DNA of 64,000 bases from Negativicutes bacterium (lineage in GTDB: Bacteria > Bacillota > Negativicutes > Anaeromusales > Anaeromusaceae): contig SAAJ01000002.1 in the NCBI GenBank assembly GCA_009929485.1, forward strand, positions 1 through 64,000. The letters are read 5' to 3'. Of this stretch, positions 36,461-46,199 are shown one piece after another (positions within the stretch are counted from its first letter, which is position 1; every line of letters starts with the position of its first letter). The notes under the pieces are model-generated. The model ran no database searches and was not told where the DNA came from. It saw only the letters and a program-made list of their open reading frames with translations. A program made the position numbers and the translations under genes.

Positions 36461-38005
36461 TTACACCTCTTTCGCCTGGCGAACCACGTCGATGATCGTG
36501 CCGTCGCGGTATTCCACCACGGCGACGATTTTCTCGCCGGTTTGCACCGCCGCCGGAGCGCCGGCAATGGCTTCCGCCAGCTCTTTAAGCTGCGCGATGT
36601 CTTTTACCGGCAAGCCGGCTTCTGCCAGACGCTGGCGCAGTTCAGGCTGTCGCGGATTCACGGCAATGCCGCGCTCGGTTACCAAAACGTCAATGGATTC
36701 TCCCGGCGTTGTCGCCGTGAGCACCTTGTCAACAATAATCGGCAGGCGCCCGCGCAGCAAATTCGCGACAACAATAGTGACTTTGGCGCCTGCAGCCGCA
36801 TCAGAGTGACCGCCGCTGCCGCCCATGATAACACCGTTAGAGCCGGTAACAACGTTGACGTTGAAGTCGGTATCGATTTCCGTAGCGCCTAAAATGACGA
36901 CGTCCAGCTTGTTTACCAGACAGCCGCCGTTAAAGGGACTGGCGTACAGCCCAGCGCCTACTTCGATATGGTTGGGATTGTCCCGCAGCGAACGCTGCGC
37001 TTCCAAGTCAAAGCCCTGAACATCAAAAACGCGGCGGAAAAGCCCTTTTTCCAGCATGTCCACCATATAGCCGGTAATACCGCCCAAGGCAAAGCTGCCT
37101 GTGACCTCTTTGGCTTCCATCATTTGACGCACAAAATGCGCCGTCGCCAAGGAAGCGCCGCCAGCGCCGGTTTGGAAAGAGAAACCATCTTGAATGAGGC
37201 CGGTGGCTTCAATAACCTTGGCGGCGTTAGTAGCAATTTTAAGACCTACAGGGTCTTTGGTAACCTGGGTCGTACCGGAAACAATGCCTTTGGGATCGCC
37301 GATGCAGGGCACAACGACCACCGCATCCACCCGGGTCTGGGAAATGGAGACGGGCGCCAGCGGGTAGGGTTCAATATGGTCGGTAACAGCCACTACATAG
37401 TCGGCGTATTCCGCATCAGGAAAGGCATAGCCCAGGGAACCGCAGGCGGTGTCACCGGATACGCCGTTCAAGTTGCCGTAATCATCTGCTGCCGGAGCGG
37501 CGATAAAAGCAACGTCGATTTTGAGCTGCCCGCATTCGATGGCCCTAGCGCGTCCGCCGTGAGTGCGCAAAATAACGGGTTTCTCTAGAATGCCTTTAGA
37601 AATGGCTTCCGCTACAGGTCCGGACATGTAATTGGCGTCAAGGCCAGTAACTACGCCGTTTTTAATATGCTCAATTAAAGGCTTATGCACCGGAAAGACA
37701 GAACTAAGAGCGATTTTCAGGTTTTTAAGGCCCAACTTGGCCGCCACTTCCAGCACTTGGTTCAAAACACCATCGCCGTTGCGGAAATGATGATGAAAAG
37801 ATAAGGTCATGCCGTCTTTAATGGGCACGCGTTTAAAGATTTCTTCCAGGCTTTCCACCAGCTTGGTCTGCCCGGGCAGCATGCGCTTAATCGGCGGAGC
37901 CTGACGCTTGCCGTCCGGAATGGTGGCAAAGGCGCCGGCAAAGGCGTTGACTTTGCCGTACCCTGGGATCGTTTCAGGTATTTCACGTCCAATTTGATTT
38001 TTCAT
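36461..38005 (-). CDS. citF: Citrate/citramalate lyase alpha subunit (acyl-CoA transferase)
   Basis: From the ATG at 38005 (MKNQIGREIPETIPGYGKVNAFAG) the protein has 514 aa, with a GAGGAGGG ribosome site. The alpha subunit exchanges the acetyl on the acyl-carrier arm for citrate or citramalate. Segments include LSFHHHFRNGDGVLNQV, GGSGGHSDAAAGAK and TERGIAVNPRQPEL. It follows citE by 13 bp. The surrounding methylaspartate genes suggest that the natural substrate is (S)-citramalate. Confidence 0.95.
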   Translation of the reverse strand: MKNQIGREIPETIPGYGKVNAFAGAFATIPDGKRQAPPIKRMLPGQTKLVESLEEIFKRVPIKDGMTLSFHHHFRNGDGVLNQVLEVAAKLGLKNLKIALSSVFPVHKPLIEHIKNGVVTGLDANYMSGPVAEAISKGILEKPVILRTHGGRARAIECGQLKIDVAFIAAPAADDYGNLNGVSGDTACGSLGYAFPDAEYADYVVAVTDHIEPYPLAPVSISQTRVDAVVVVPCIGDPKGIVSGTTQVTKDPVGLKIATNAAKVIEATGLIQDGFSFQTGAGGASLATAHFVRQMMEAKEVTGSFALGGITGYMVDMLEKGLFRRVFDVQGFDLEAQRSLRDNPNHIEVGAGLYASPFNGGCLVNKLDVVILGATEIDTDFNVNVVTGSNGVIMGGSGGHSDAAAGAKVTIVVANLLRGRLPIIVDKVLTATTPGESIDVLVTERGIAVNPRQPELRQRLAEAGLPVKDIAQLKELAEAIAGAPAAVQTGEKIVAVVEYRDGTIIDVVRQAKEV

Positions 38006-38018
38006 TGTTTCGCCCTCC

Positions 38019-38891
38019 TCAGCCTTGTTCCGCGACCATGCCCAAACGGCGCGCCAGATGCAGCACGCTCTGCGCCCGCTGCACAACAGGAGCGTCGACC
38101 ATTTTTCCGCCCAGTGAGGCGACGCCGGAACCTTCGGCTTCGGCCCGCTGAATGGCTTCGATCACTTGCTCCGCCCAGTCGACGTCTAGAGCCGTGGGGT
38201 TAAAAATGCTGTGGATGGCGTCAATTTGCCGAGGGTTAATAGACAGCTTGCCTTTAAAACCCAGCGCTTTAGCCAGGCGGGTATCCGCCAGCAGTCCTTC
38301 TTCGTCATTGGCGTCGGTAAAAGGCGTATCAATGGATTGAATGCCCGCTGCAGCAGCGGCATTGATCAACAAAGTCCGCGCCGTATAAATTTCTTGGCCG
38401 CCTTTGGTTCGAGCCGCGCCTAGCGCTGCCGTGTAGTCTTCCGCGCCTAAGGCCAAGGCATCCACTCGGGGATGAGCCACGGCAATACGTCCGGCTTCGG
38501 CAATCCCCTTGGGAGTTTCTAAGAGCGCTATCAGCTTAACCGGTTTTTGTCCCGGTTTTTCCGCTTTTTCCACCATAGCCGCCACTTGGCGGATGTCTTC
38601 AGCGCTTTCCACCTTGGGCACTACCAAGGCGTCGGGGCCGCTGGCCACAATTAAAGGAATGTCTTGCTCCGCAAAGGTATCCAAGGGATTAATGCGTACT
38701 GTCCGCTCGCTTTCGCCGTAGTCAACGGTACGAAGGGAGTGACTTACAAGGTAGCGGGCCGCATCTTTTTCGTTCGGAGCCACCGCATCTTCTAGGTCCA
38801 AAATAACCGAATCAGCGCCGAAAACGCCGCCGTTTTGCAGCATCGCCGGGTTATTGCCCGGGATAAACAGCATAGTCCGTCTTAATTGCAT
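38019..38891 (-). CDS. citE: Citrate/citramalate lyase beta subunit
   Basis: This is the lyase subunit that splits the acyl-carrier-bound substrate. The ATG at 38891 (MQLRRTMLFIPGNNPAMLQN) gives 290 aa and has AGGAGAG 8 nt upstream; it overlaps citD by 10 bp. CitE motifs are LDLEDAVAPNEKDAARYLV, RINPLDT, PKVESAED, ALLETPKG, ALGAEDYTAALG and KLSINPRQ. In citramalate lyase the products are acetate and pyruvate instead of acetate and oxaloacetate. Confidence 0.95.
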   Translation of the reverse strand: MQLRRTMLFIPGNNPAMLQNGGVFGADSVILDLEDAVAPNEKDAARYLVSHSLRTVDYGESERTVRINPLDTFAEQDIPLIVASGPDALVVPKVESAEDIRQVAAMVEKAEKPGQKPVKLIALLETPKGIAEAGRIAVAHPRVDALALGAEDYTAALGAARTKGGQEIYTARTLLINAAAAAGIQSIDTPFTDANDEEGLLADTRLAKALGFKGKLSINPRQIDAIHSIFNPTALDVDWAEQVIEAIQRAEAEGSGVASLGGKMVDAPVVQRAQSVLHLARRLGMVAEQG

Positions 38892-39184
38892 GACGCCATC
38901 TCTCCTTTCAGCGAAACGCCCGCACGGCTCAACGCCGTCAAAAAGCGAGCCCGAATGGTGCAATCCAGCGCCCCTCTGTCTACGGCTTTGACCTGCACGT
39001 CAGACACGCCTTGCTCTTGCGCCACTTCCTGCAGCGTTTGCCGAATGGCTTCTCCATATTGAATCATGACGATGCTTTCTAGTTCTATGCCTAGGCCCTT
39101 GCCCGCTTCACCAGGACTGATCTGAATCATGATGTCTCCTGATTCCAACGTGCCAGCCTGCGCTGCTTTCAGCACACTTGCCAT
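38882..39184 (-). CDS. citD: Citrate/citramalate lyase acyl carrier (gamma) subunit
   Basis: This 100-aa acyl carrier protein bears the phosphoribosyl-dephospho-CoA arm. The attachment serine is probably Ser15 in the N-terminal GTLESGDIMIQI, which aligns with the GTLESSDVM-type motif of known CitD. The rest is a short carrier domain. It is the first of the lyase subunit genes, 21 bp after the P-loop gene. Confidence 0.94.
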   Translation of the reverse strand: MASVLKAAQAGTLESGDIMIQISPGEAGKGLGIELESIVMIQYGEAIRQTLQEVAQEQGVSDVQVKAVDRGALDCTIRARFLTALSRAGVSLKGEMASCN

Positions 39185-39205
39185 GCCAATTCCTCCTTCA
39201 TTCTC

Positions 39206-40141
39206 CTATAGGCTGGCGGCATAGCTGACGCCGGCAAACCCATCCAGGTTGTTATCCGACGGCGTGCCAACCAGACCGATAATCAAATAACTCTTGCTCT
39301 TTTCATCACGTTTATATTCATGTAACAGACGGAAATTTTCAATTTCCTCCGTATTTTTCACATGAGTTCGCGGCCCCGTGCACAACCAGGCATCATCGCC
39401 AATGCAGATGTGGTCTTCGTCGCTGTAGAAAACAGGCAGCGCCTCATCAATCAGACGTTTTACCTTCTTCTCCACTTCCTCTAAATCCACGTCCATGTCG
39501 ACAGGATACTCCAGCACAAAGCCATGATGGACGTCACGATGTTCAAACGGAAGGATAGCGCCGTAATCACGCAGTAAAATGCGCGCTGTCAAATCCTCCG
39601 CCGTATGGGCCATCTTGCGATATTTCAAGGTTTTAGTTACAACATCCTTAATTTCCTGCGGAAAAGGACCAAACACATTCGGGCGTACGACGATCACTTC
39701 GCCGCCCACCCCTAAGAGCACGTCGGCGTTAATGTTTAAAGCCGGATACAATAAATCAAAATGTTCGACAATCACTCGTTTGCCGTGCTCCAGCGCCTTG
39801 GAAACGGCTTCCGCCAAGGCATGAAGCTGCGTAAAGGCCATTTCAAAGCGCACATCCATATGATAGGTGTGACTGGAAAAAAAACCTTTATCAATATTTT
39901 TCAAAAGCGGCAGAGGACGCACATTCACGCCTTCATCGTCATTGGTAAGTTCCAAGCCCGGAAACATACCTTTGATGAGAGACGATTTACCAGCTCCAGG
40001 ACCGCCGATGACGCCAATGAGCCGATCCAGAGGCGACAAATAACGTTCACTGATTTGCTGTCCTAGAATATACATGCGCTTGCGCCCCCGCGGGGCAAAG
40101 TAGCTGGCATACATCAATTGTTCGAGCATCATGGATTTCAT
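39206..40141 (-). CDS. P-loop ATP-binding protein of the methylaspartate cluster, function unknown
   Basis: The 311-aa protein has a clear Walker A motif GVIGGPGAGKSSLIKGMF (about residues 42-59) and a possible Walker B or catalytic segment VIVEHFDLLYP (about 122-132). The C-terminal half (about 190-311) has HRDVHHGFVLEYPVD and ends in SDNNLDGFAGVSYA. I cannot name a function. It lies between mal and citD in a glutamate-mutase/lyase cluster, so a chaperone, reactivation or regulatory kinase role for those enzymes is the natural guess. The first ATG is only 2 nt from GGAG; the ATG at 40132 has better spacing. Confidence 0.8.
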   Translation of the reverse strand: MKSMMLEQLMYASYFAPRGRKRMYILGQQISERYLSPLDRLIGVIGGPGAGKSSLIKGMFPGLELTNDDEGVNVRPLPLLKNIDKGFFSSHTYHMDVRFEMAFTQLHALAEAVSKALEHGKRVIVEHFDLLYPALNINADVLLGVGGEVIVVRPNVFGPFPQEIKDVVTKTLKYRKMAHTAEDLTARILLRDYGAILPFEHRDVHHGFVLEYPVDMDVDLEEVEKKVKRLIDEALPVFYSDEDHICIGDDAWLCTGPRTHVKNTEEIENFRLLHEYKRDEKSKSYLIIGLVGTPSDNNLDGFAGVSYAASL

Positions 40142-40184
40142 CGCTCCACCTCAATTACGCCGGTTTCAAGAAACAGCTTTCCTT

Positions 40185-40227
40185 AAAAAAAGGCAGCGCG
40201 GGCGCGCCGAAGCGCGCCCCGCCGCTG
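40185..40227 (-). terminator. Strong intrinsic terminator between mal and the P-loop gene
   Basis: The GC-rich hairpin GGGGCGCGC-TTCG-GCGCGCCC has outer CAGCG/CGCTG pairs and is followed on the minus strand by TGCCTTTTTTT. It lies inside the fermentation cluster and should reduce read-through into the citDEF genes. Confidence 0.88.
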
Positions 40228-40246
40228 TTGTCAGACGCCGGTCTCG

Positions 40247-41497
40247 TTACGCCTGGCGTGCCTTGCGCACCGCCAGAATACGCTCCATTTCATTGTAAAC
40301 AATCATCAGGCCTTCGTCTACACCCATGCCTGGTTTCGCCAGCATTTGCACCGGCTGCGTAGCCATAGCTACATGGACGCAAACCTGCGCCGAGCGGTCT
40401 GTTTCGTTGCAGGTGCCGCCCTGGTAAGCGCCAACGCCTTTTTTCTTGCAATAAATAACCGATTCAATAATATTGTTGATGCCGCCCAAGTCCGGCGTTT
40501 TGATCTGCAGCATATCGCCAGCGCCATTGTCGGCAAAGTACTTAATATCGTCAAATGTGTTGCACCATTCGTCAGCCACCACTTGCACGCCGATTTTTTC
40601 CGCATGCAGCCGGGCGGTCAATTCTTTCAGCGCCAACATCTGTTTTTCCCGCTCTTCCATGTCCATGGGACCTTCAATGCGCAGTTGCAAAGGAGCCGCA
40701 GCGGCTTCGGCTTTGCGGAAGAAGTCCACCATTTTATCCAGGTCATTATTGAAAGCAATACCAATGGTGCCGTACACGTCAATGTGCAGTACCGGCTGGT
40801 ATTCTTCACTGGTGCGCAATTGCAGCACCCGGTTTTTCAGCCAAGTGATGTACTCCAACAGCAAGCCGCCATCGTTGCCCAGCTTGGTTTCCACATGATT
40901 AATCAACGCATGCGGCAGCACCTGAGCGCCTTTGATAATCATCTTGTCGGAATTCTCATAACGGTTGTCGCCGGACTGCGTGAAGATCGGAATTTCTTTT
41001 TCACTTACGGTTGTACCGTATTCTTCGGCAACTACTTCACACATCAGTTTATGTTTGCCTTTAGCCACGGCGTCCAAAATGGCCTGGGTTACGCCGTAGC
41101 GCAACGCCGTATGGATGGACTTGCCGGTTTTAGCGTCCTTCATGGAGTCGATTTCTTCCGCCAAGGTTTTGAAGGAATCCAATTCACGCCCTACCAGACG
41201 AGGCTTGATTTCCTTTTCAATCACCGGAATGAAATCTTTCGCCAAGAACAAGGGATCCCGTCCGCCGGCGCCGCTGTACTGCACCGCAGCGCAATCGCCG
41301 TAAGCAACCTGGCCGTCTTCCAACACCAGCATCACCGATACGGCTTCGCCGGACTGGCGAATCGCCTGAAAGCCGGGTGTTACAGGGTCTCCTAAGTAAG
41401 TAAAGCCGTCATGATCGGCGCCTTTTTTAATGGCCCGCTGATCGTCAAAATAAAAGCCGGTAAGAGCCTTCGAGCAAACAACATCAACAATTTTCAT
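40247..41497 (-). CDS. mal: Methylaspartate ammonia-lyase
   Basis: It removes ammonia from (2S,3S)-3-methylaspartate to give mesaconate. From the ATG at 41497 (MKIVDVVCSKALTGFYFDDQ) the protein has 416 aa, close to the characterised Clostridium tetanomorphum enzyme. It is an enolase-superfamily barrel: HIDVYGTIG and the LRIEGPMDMEER, VADEWCNTFDD and QIKTPDLGGINNI segments supply metal ligands and the catalytic lysine. It follows glmE by about 137 bp, a gap that holds an 8-bp-stem hairpin (41575-41604). Confidence 0.95.
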   Translation of the reverse strand: MKIVDVVCSKALTGFYFDDQRAIKKGADHDGFTYLGDPVTPGFQAIRQSGEAVSVMLVLEDGQVAYGDCAAVQYSGAGGRDPLFLAKDFIPVIEKEIKPRLVGRELDSFKTLAEEIDSMKDAKTGKSIHTALRYGVTQAILDAVAKGKHKLMCEVVAEEYGTTVSEKEIPIFTQSGDNRYENSDKMIIKGAQVLPHALINHVETKLGNDGGLLLEYITWLKNRVLQLRTSEEYQPVLHIDVYGTIGIAFNNDLDKMVDFFRKAEAAAAPLQLRIEGPMDMEEREKQMLALKELTARLHAEKIGVQVVADEWCNTFDDIKYFADNGAGDMLQIKTPDLGGINNIIESVIYCKKKGVGAYQGGTCNETDRSAQVCVHVAMATQPVQMLAKPGMGVDEGLMIVYNEMERILAVRKARQA

Positions 41498-41634
41498 GAG
41501 AACACACTCCTTTTTGTCTTTGGCGCCGCTGGGTAAGCCAGCAGCTTCTCCTATAATTGACAAACGCTGCTGCTAAGCCGGAACTCCCTAAAGAACTCCG
41601 GCTTCACAGCCTGGTTCCGAAAACTTTTTGTGTC

Positions 41635-43086
41635 TTAGCGCGGGCGTCCTACAAGGCGTCCTTTAGAAATGGCGTAAATGTCGTCGATAACCATCTGGAA
41701 GCTCGCCGGACGGCGTTCCGCTTTAGCCCGCTCGTCGATTTTACCGCGATGGAAGTCAATGATGTCCTGCGTAAAGGGCAAGTTGCCGCAATCGAAGAGA
41801 CGCACGGCGCCGTGATGGTCGCGAGCCGGCAGAATTTTATTGATGGCATGGTTGCTGGGAGCAAACGGAACATCCAGTACGCCGGCTTCAAAAGCCCGCA
41901 CCGTACCGACGGCAATATCGCCTTCGCCCAATTCCAGAACCTTATCTACGATGCAGCGGGTTTCCGCTTTGATCATGGCGATTTCGTCTTCCAATTGCTG
42001 TGTAGCCGGGAAGCTCTGATCCGCCAGCATGTTAATCATCTGTTTGGTGGTGCGCAAGCCCATAGCATTGGCTTCTTTCGTAGGAATACCCAATGCTTCA
42101 TGCGGCGTTTTCACGATAACTTTGGTAGCTTTCGCAAAGGCAGCCGCCGCAGCGCCCCAGGAGATAACGGCGAACGCCTTAGCTTCATCCTGCGGGAAGC
42201 CGCCCATCCACTGATGGAAAACCGTAGTCAGCGTGCAGCCTTCATAGCCGAATTTTGCAAAATACTCTTCAGCCAGGGCTTCTAACGAACGAATGGCTGC
42301 GATATCCTGCACCAGGTTGCCGCATTGGCCATAGCCGAGAGTAATGTTTTTAACGCCCTGTTCGGCCGCCAAAATACCTTCGATAATCGCTACAGCATGA
42401 GAAATGCTCGGCGGCACCAAGGTACCTGTCAAAGGTCCGAAGGGCTCGCGGTTGATTTCGACGCCATGTTCTGCATAGAGACCTACCAAACGGTCTGTAT
42501 ACTGCCAGTCAAGAATCGTCTGTTCCAGCGATACGCTCTTGGCGTAAGGAATGTTGTAGGAAATACCGCCGCCTTCGTAGGAGGTAAAACCGCCAGCCAG
42601 CGTAATTTCCGTCAACAGTCTGGCGTCAGGCGTGCCGTGACGCACCTGAATGGGGCCGTCTACTTTTTCCGCCAGCTTACGTACTGCATGCACGCCATGG
42701 TTGACGGCAGGAAAACCGTTGAGCAAAGAACGCCCGGCCTGTTTACTCTCTTCAATACCTACCTGGGCTTCTTTGTATTGATTTTGACGCGTATAGCTGT
42801 CAATCGTAGTCGGCAGCAGATCGGCTTCCCCTTCTGTGCGCAAGAAGTTCAACAGTTCAATATGCTGATCCAAAAGCGCTACGCCAGCCCGGGGCTGCGT
42901 CAAAGTGCGGCCTTCTTTTTTAGCTTTGATAAGCTGTTTGGAAAAATGCTTGCGCGCCGGAATGGTTTCATGATATTTGACGGCTTCGTCAAAATCCACC
43001 TCGGCTCCTGTAGGCCACTGGGCCAAAATCTCTTTGCGCATTGCGAAAAATTCGTCATGGGACCATTTCTTATTTTTCAATTCCAC
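41635..43086 (-). CDS. glmE: Glutamate mutase epsilon subunit
   Basis: This large subunit of the B12-dependent glutamate mutase converts L-glutamate to 3-methylaspartate by radical chemistry. The 483-aa length equals the known epsilon subunits. Segments include [41 protein letters not shown] and [14 protein letters not shown]. The start is GTG after CGGAGG and overlaps the glmL stop by 10 bp. Confidence 0.96.
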   Translation of the reverse strand: MELKNKKWSHDEFFAMRKEILAQWPTGAEVDFDEAVKYHETIPARKHFSKQLIKAKKEGRTLTQPRAGVALLDQHIELLNFLRTEGEADLLPTTIDSYTRQNQYKEAQVGIEESKQAGRSLLNGFPAVNHGVHAVRKLAEKVDGPIQVRHGTPDARLLTEITLAGGFTSYEGGGISYNIPYAKSVSLEQTILDWQYTDRLVGLYAEHGVEINREPFGPLTGTLVPPSISHAVAIIEGILAAEQGVKNITLGYGQCGNLVQDIAAIRSLEALAEEYFAKFGYEGCTLTTVFHQWMGGFPQDEAKAFAVISWGAAAAAFAKATKVIVKTPHEALGIPTKEANAMGLRTTKQMINMLADQSFPATQQLEDEIAMIKAETRCIVDKVLELGEGDIAVGTVRAFEAGVLDVPFAPSNHAINKILPARDHHGAVRLFDCGNLPFTQDIIDFHRGKIDERAKAERRPASFQMVIDDIYAISKGRLVGRPR

Positions 43087-44474
43087 GCTGATTGCCTCCG
43101 TTTCAGATATTTTTTCATCATCCGCAGAGCCACCTCGGGCTGTTCTTCCGACAGAAGCCCCATGGCGGAGAGAATGTATTCACCATCAATATAATAATCA
43201 CATTGTTTGGGTTTTAGATATTCCGCAGCTGCTGCGTCATAGCGAATGCCTTCAAGAATGCATTCCGGCCGGTCATGATGCACAATAACACCGCCGGTTC
43301 CGATGACCTTCTCAACGGTAGTTAAGTCCTTGCCAACCTGTACGAAAACCTCGCCTACACAGCTGAAGACCGATTCGATTTTTCCGACATGGCGCTGCGC
43401 CGCTACTTTGGTACACGCCCAGCCAAGAGCGTCCTCAATGGCCTGCTCCCGCGGCGTTTGCGGCAGCGTATCCACTTGGTTTTCCACCAAATGACAGTAT
43501 GCCGCCACTTCCTCTTCGCTAACCCCGGCTTTTTGAGCCAGCAGGGGTGCGCTGGCCGCCTTTAGCAAAGCGGTAGCGCTGTAGCGCATGCCCAGATCTC
43601 CTTCCACCGTCCGTTTGGCAAAAGGCTCTGGCAGCCCTCGCATGGTCACTGTCGGCTGTTTGGGCTCTCCTTTAGCGATGGAATACAGGTCAGTAGTCGC
43701 ACCGCCGATATCCACAATCATCAGATCGCCCCAACCTCTTTCATGCGTGGTTCCGGTTCCTAAGAGCTCCGCTGCCTTGAGCACGGCCGCCGGAGTTGGC
43801 ATCATCATCTTGTCTATAAATTTGTTGGCCTTATTCAAGCCCTTAGCTTCGATGATGCGCCGCAAAAACAAGTCTCTAATGGCGCCGCGCGCTGGATCGA
43901 TATTCAACTCGCCCAAACGCGGCATGACATTTTCCGTATGCACCACTTCGGTCATGACTTTGCTTAAAATCCCAACCACCTGCGGCGTCACCGACTTATT
44001 GCCTGCCACCAGCACCGGTACATCCAGACCCAGTGTGCACAACATGCGGGCATTATGGAGAATTACCTCCTTGTTGCCCCCATCCGTACCGCCGGCCAGA
44101 AGAATAATTTCCGGCTTCAACGCTGCAATTTCCTCAATTTCATACTCGCTGAGCTCGTTGCAGTACACGCCCAGCACCTTGGCGCCGGCCCCTAAAGCAG
44201 CTCGCTTAGCAGCTTCAGCCGTTAATTCCGGCACCAGGCCAATGGCCACCATTTTCAGGCCGCCTGCAGCACTGGAACATCCCAGCACCCGCTGAAACTC
44301 CAGCTTGCCTGTCTGAGCAAAAAGCACATCCAAGCCTTCCTGCAGTCCCTCCATGATATCTGTCTCTACTGTAGTAATGCCTCGTGCCGTGCCCAAAATT
44401 TCTTCCTTCTCGACATCTACAGCCGTAAGCTTGGTGTACGTGCTGCCAAAGTCAATGAGTAGCACATGGCTCAT
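43077..44474 (-). CDS. glmL: GlmL/MutL, glutamate mutase-associated ASKHA ATPase
   Basis: The 465-aa protein has ASKHA-fold motifs ([16 protein letters not shown] at residues 4-19; [26 protein letters not shown]). MutL/GlmL lies between the S and E subunit genes in known clusters. It is thought to reactivate the mutase by exchanging damaged cobalamin, similar to diol-dehydratase reactivases. The glmS-glmL-glmE order here matches the C. tetanomorphum operon. Confidence 0.93.
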   Translation of the reverse strand: MSHVLLIDFGSTYTKLTAVDVEKEEILGTARGITTVETDIMEGLQEGLDVLFAQTGKLEFQRVLGCSSAAGGLKMVAIGLVPELTAEAAKRAALGAGAKVLGVYCNELSEYEIEEIAALKPEIILLAGGTDGGNKEVILHNARMLCTLGLDVPVLVAGNKSVTPQVVGILSKVMTEVVHTENVMPRLGELNIDPARGAIRDLFLRRIIEAKGLNKANKFIDKMMMPTPAAVLKAAELLGTGTTHERGWGDLMIVDIGGATTDLYSIAKGEPKQPTVTMRGLPEPFAKRTVEGDLGMRYSATALLKAASAPLLAQKAGVSEEEVAAYCHLVENQVDTLPQTPREQAIEDALGWACTKVAAQRHVGKIESVFSCVGEVFVQVGKDLTTVEKVIGTGGVIVHHDRPECILEGIRYDAAAAEYLKPKQCDYYIDGEYILSAMGLLSEEQPEVALRMMKKYLKRRQSAWN

Positions 44475-44495
44475 GCTCGTCTCTCCTCTCCCGGC

Positions 44496-44912
44496 TTACG
44501 CCCGGGCCAGGTCCTGCTTCAATTCCTCAATCACCTGGTCTGGTAAAATGCCTGGTTCATATACACGGTCATAACCCATGGCAAGGAATTTTTCTTTTAC
44601 TTCGGTGAAGTCGGTTTTGCCGACAACTAGGTTGCCGCCTACATACAGCTTGATGCCGCCGATGCCGGCTTCTTTGCAAGCGTCCCGCAGACCGCGGCAG
44701 TCAATTTCGCCGTGACCGTAAAGAGATGCCACCAAGATGGCTTTCGCATCGGTTTCAATCGCAGCATTGACGAATTCCTGCTGCGGCACCAGTACGCCCA
44801 GATTGACCACCTCAAAGCCAGCCGCCCGTAAGGCATGGGCAAGAATTTTATTACCCACCGCATGACAGTCGGCCCCGATAACTCCCAAGACGACCTTATC
44901 ACTGTTTTCCAT
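44496..44912 (-). CDS. glmS: Glutamate mutase sigma subunit (cobalamin-binding)
   Basis: The 138-aa B12-binding subunit carries the DxHxxG motif as DCHAVG, with the axial ligand His17. The GGNLVVGK segment and the family length also match. It lies 36 bp after the symporter gene, so it is probably read from the same message. No cobalamin riboswitch is seen upstream. Confidence 0.96.
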   Translation of the reverse strand: MENSDKVVLGVIGADCHAVGNKILAHALRAAGFEVVNLGVLVPQQEFVNAAIETDAKAILVASLYGHGEIDCRGLRDACKEAGIGGIKLYVGGNLVVGKTDFTEVKEKFLAMGYDRVYEPGILPDQVIEELKQDLARA

Positions 44913-44948
44913 GGTTTGATCGCTCCTTACTTTGTGATTACTATTGTA

Positions 44949-46199
44949 TCAGTCGTCGTACTGCTGCGCATAAGCGACAGCCAGCTGTTCGTCAGGAAGC
45001 TCATGCTCCCAACGCGCTACAACAACTGAGGCAATACAGTTACCAATAAGATTGCACGCCGTGCGCGCCATATCCAAAATTCGGTCGACTCCCAAAATGA
45101 TTGCAATCCCCTCTACAGGCAGTCCAAAAGCGGCCGCCGTCCCTGCAATAACAATCAGCGAAGCCCCCGGCACCGCCGCAATGCCTTTTGTAGAAAGCAT
45201 CAACGTCAATACCATAAGCAGCTGTGTCGTAAGAGGAAAGTCAATGTTGTAGACTTGTGCGATGAACACTACCGCCAACGCGCTGTACAAGGTAGATCCA
45301 TCCAAGTTGAAGGTATAGCCTGTCGGCAGTACAAAGGTAACGATATGCTTAGGCACTCCGAATTTTTCCAGCTTCGTCATTGCTACAGGCAGCGCCGCTT
45401 CACTAGATGCTGTTGAAAACGCAATCAGCAGCGGTTCTTTCAGTGCTCGCAGCAGGTGAAAGAAGTTAACGCGAATCAGCAGAGAAGCTATCGTAAGAAC
45501 CAGCAAAACGAAAACAATCAGCGCAAAATACAACGAGCCAATCAGTTTTGCCAACGGCACCAGCATGCCTAGACCAAACTTGCCTACAGTAAAACCAATC
45601 AAGGCAAATACGCCGATAGGCGCCAGACGCATGACATAACTCGTAAACTGGAACATGACTTCCGCAATACTGACTGCGACTTTCACCACCGGTTCGCCTT
45701 TGCTTCCCACCGCAGCCGCAGCTACGCCGAAAAAGACGGAAAACATGATGATTTGCAGCATATCGCCGCGTGCAGCCGCATCTACCACATTGGTCGGCAC
45801 AATATTAATCAACATATGTGACATATCAATGCTTTTCTTCGATGCCGCCGTTACTGCAGCAGCATCGGTCGCGGTAATTTGCAGGCCCTGTCCTGGTTCG
45901 AAAACATTTACTACCGTCAAGCCGACAACCAACGCCAGCGTTGTAGCGGCTTCAAACCAGATAATGGACTTCAAGCCCAGCCGCCCCAGTTTTTTGAAAT
46001 CGCCGGTTCCGGCAATCCCCATAATCAGTGAACTAAAAATCAAAGGAACCACAATCATTTTGATCATCCGAATAAACATGTCGCCGATAGGTTTGAGATC
46101 GACGGCAAGGGCTGGAAACAGATGTCCGAATAGCACCCCCAGAATTAATCCTAGAAAGATCTGGGTGGTCAGACCCAATTTCCATTTGCCGTTTTTCAT
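44949..46199 (-). CDS. Dicarboxylate/amino acid:cation symporter (GltP/GltT-like)
   Basis: From the ATG at 46199 (MKNGKWKLGLTTQIFLGLILG) the protein has 416 aa, the normal length of glutamate/aspartate:Na+ or H+ symporters. An AAGGAG lies 11 nt upstream. It has eight or so membrane segments and the two re-entrant signatures: the serine-rich AFSTASSEAALPVAM and the NLDGSTLYSALAVVFIAQ and GIAAVPGASLIV regions. As the first gene of the glutamate mutase cluster it most likely imports glutamate for fermentation. Confidence 0.92.
   Translation of the reverse strand: MKNGKWKLGLTTQIFLGLILGVLFGHLFPALAVDLKPIGDMFIRMIKMIVVPLIFSSLIMGIAGTGDFKKLGRLGLKSIIWFEAATTLALVVGLTVVNVFEPGQGLQITATDAAAVTAASKKSIDMSHMLINIVPTNVVDAAARGDMLQIIMFSVFFGVAAAAVGSKGEPVVKVAVSIAEVMFQFTSYVMRLAPIGVFALIGFTVGKFGLGMLVPLAKLIGSLYFALIVFVLLVLTIASLLIRVNFFHLLRALKEPLLIAFSTASSEAALPVAMTKLEKFGVPKHIVTFVLPTGYTFNLDGSTLYSALAVVFIAQVYNIDFPLTTQLLMVLTLMLSTKGIAAVPGASLIVIAGTAAAFGLPVEGIAIILGVDRILDMARTACNLIGNCIASVVVARWEHELPDEQLAVAYAQQYDD

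Noticed and set aside
40346-41395. Long plus-strand open frame (349 codons) opposite mal, and similar ones opposite glmE (42325-43194), the symporter (45655-46416), the aminotransferase (13026-13709) and the UbiB gene (32305-33021).
   Set aside because: They have no family motifs, no proper ribosome sites, and lie wholly within well-identified genes on the other strand. They reflect codon bias of those genes.
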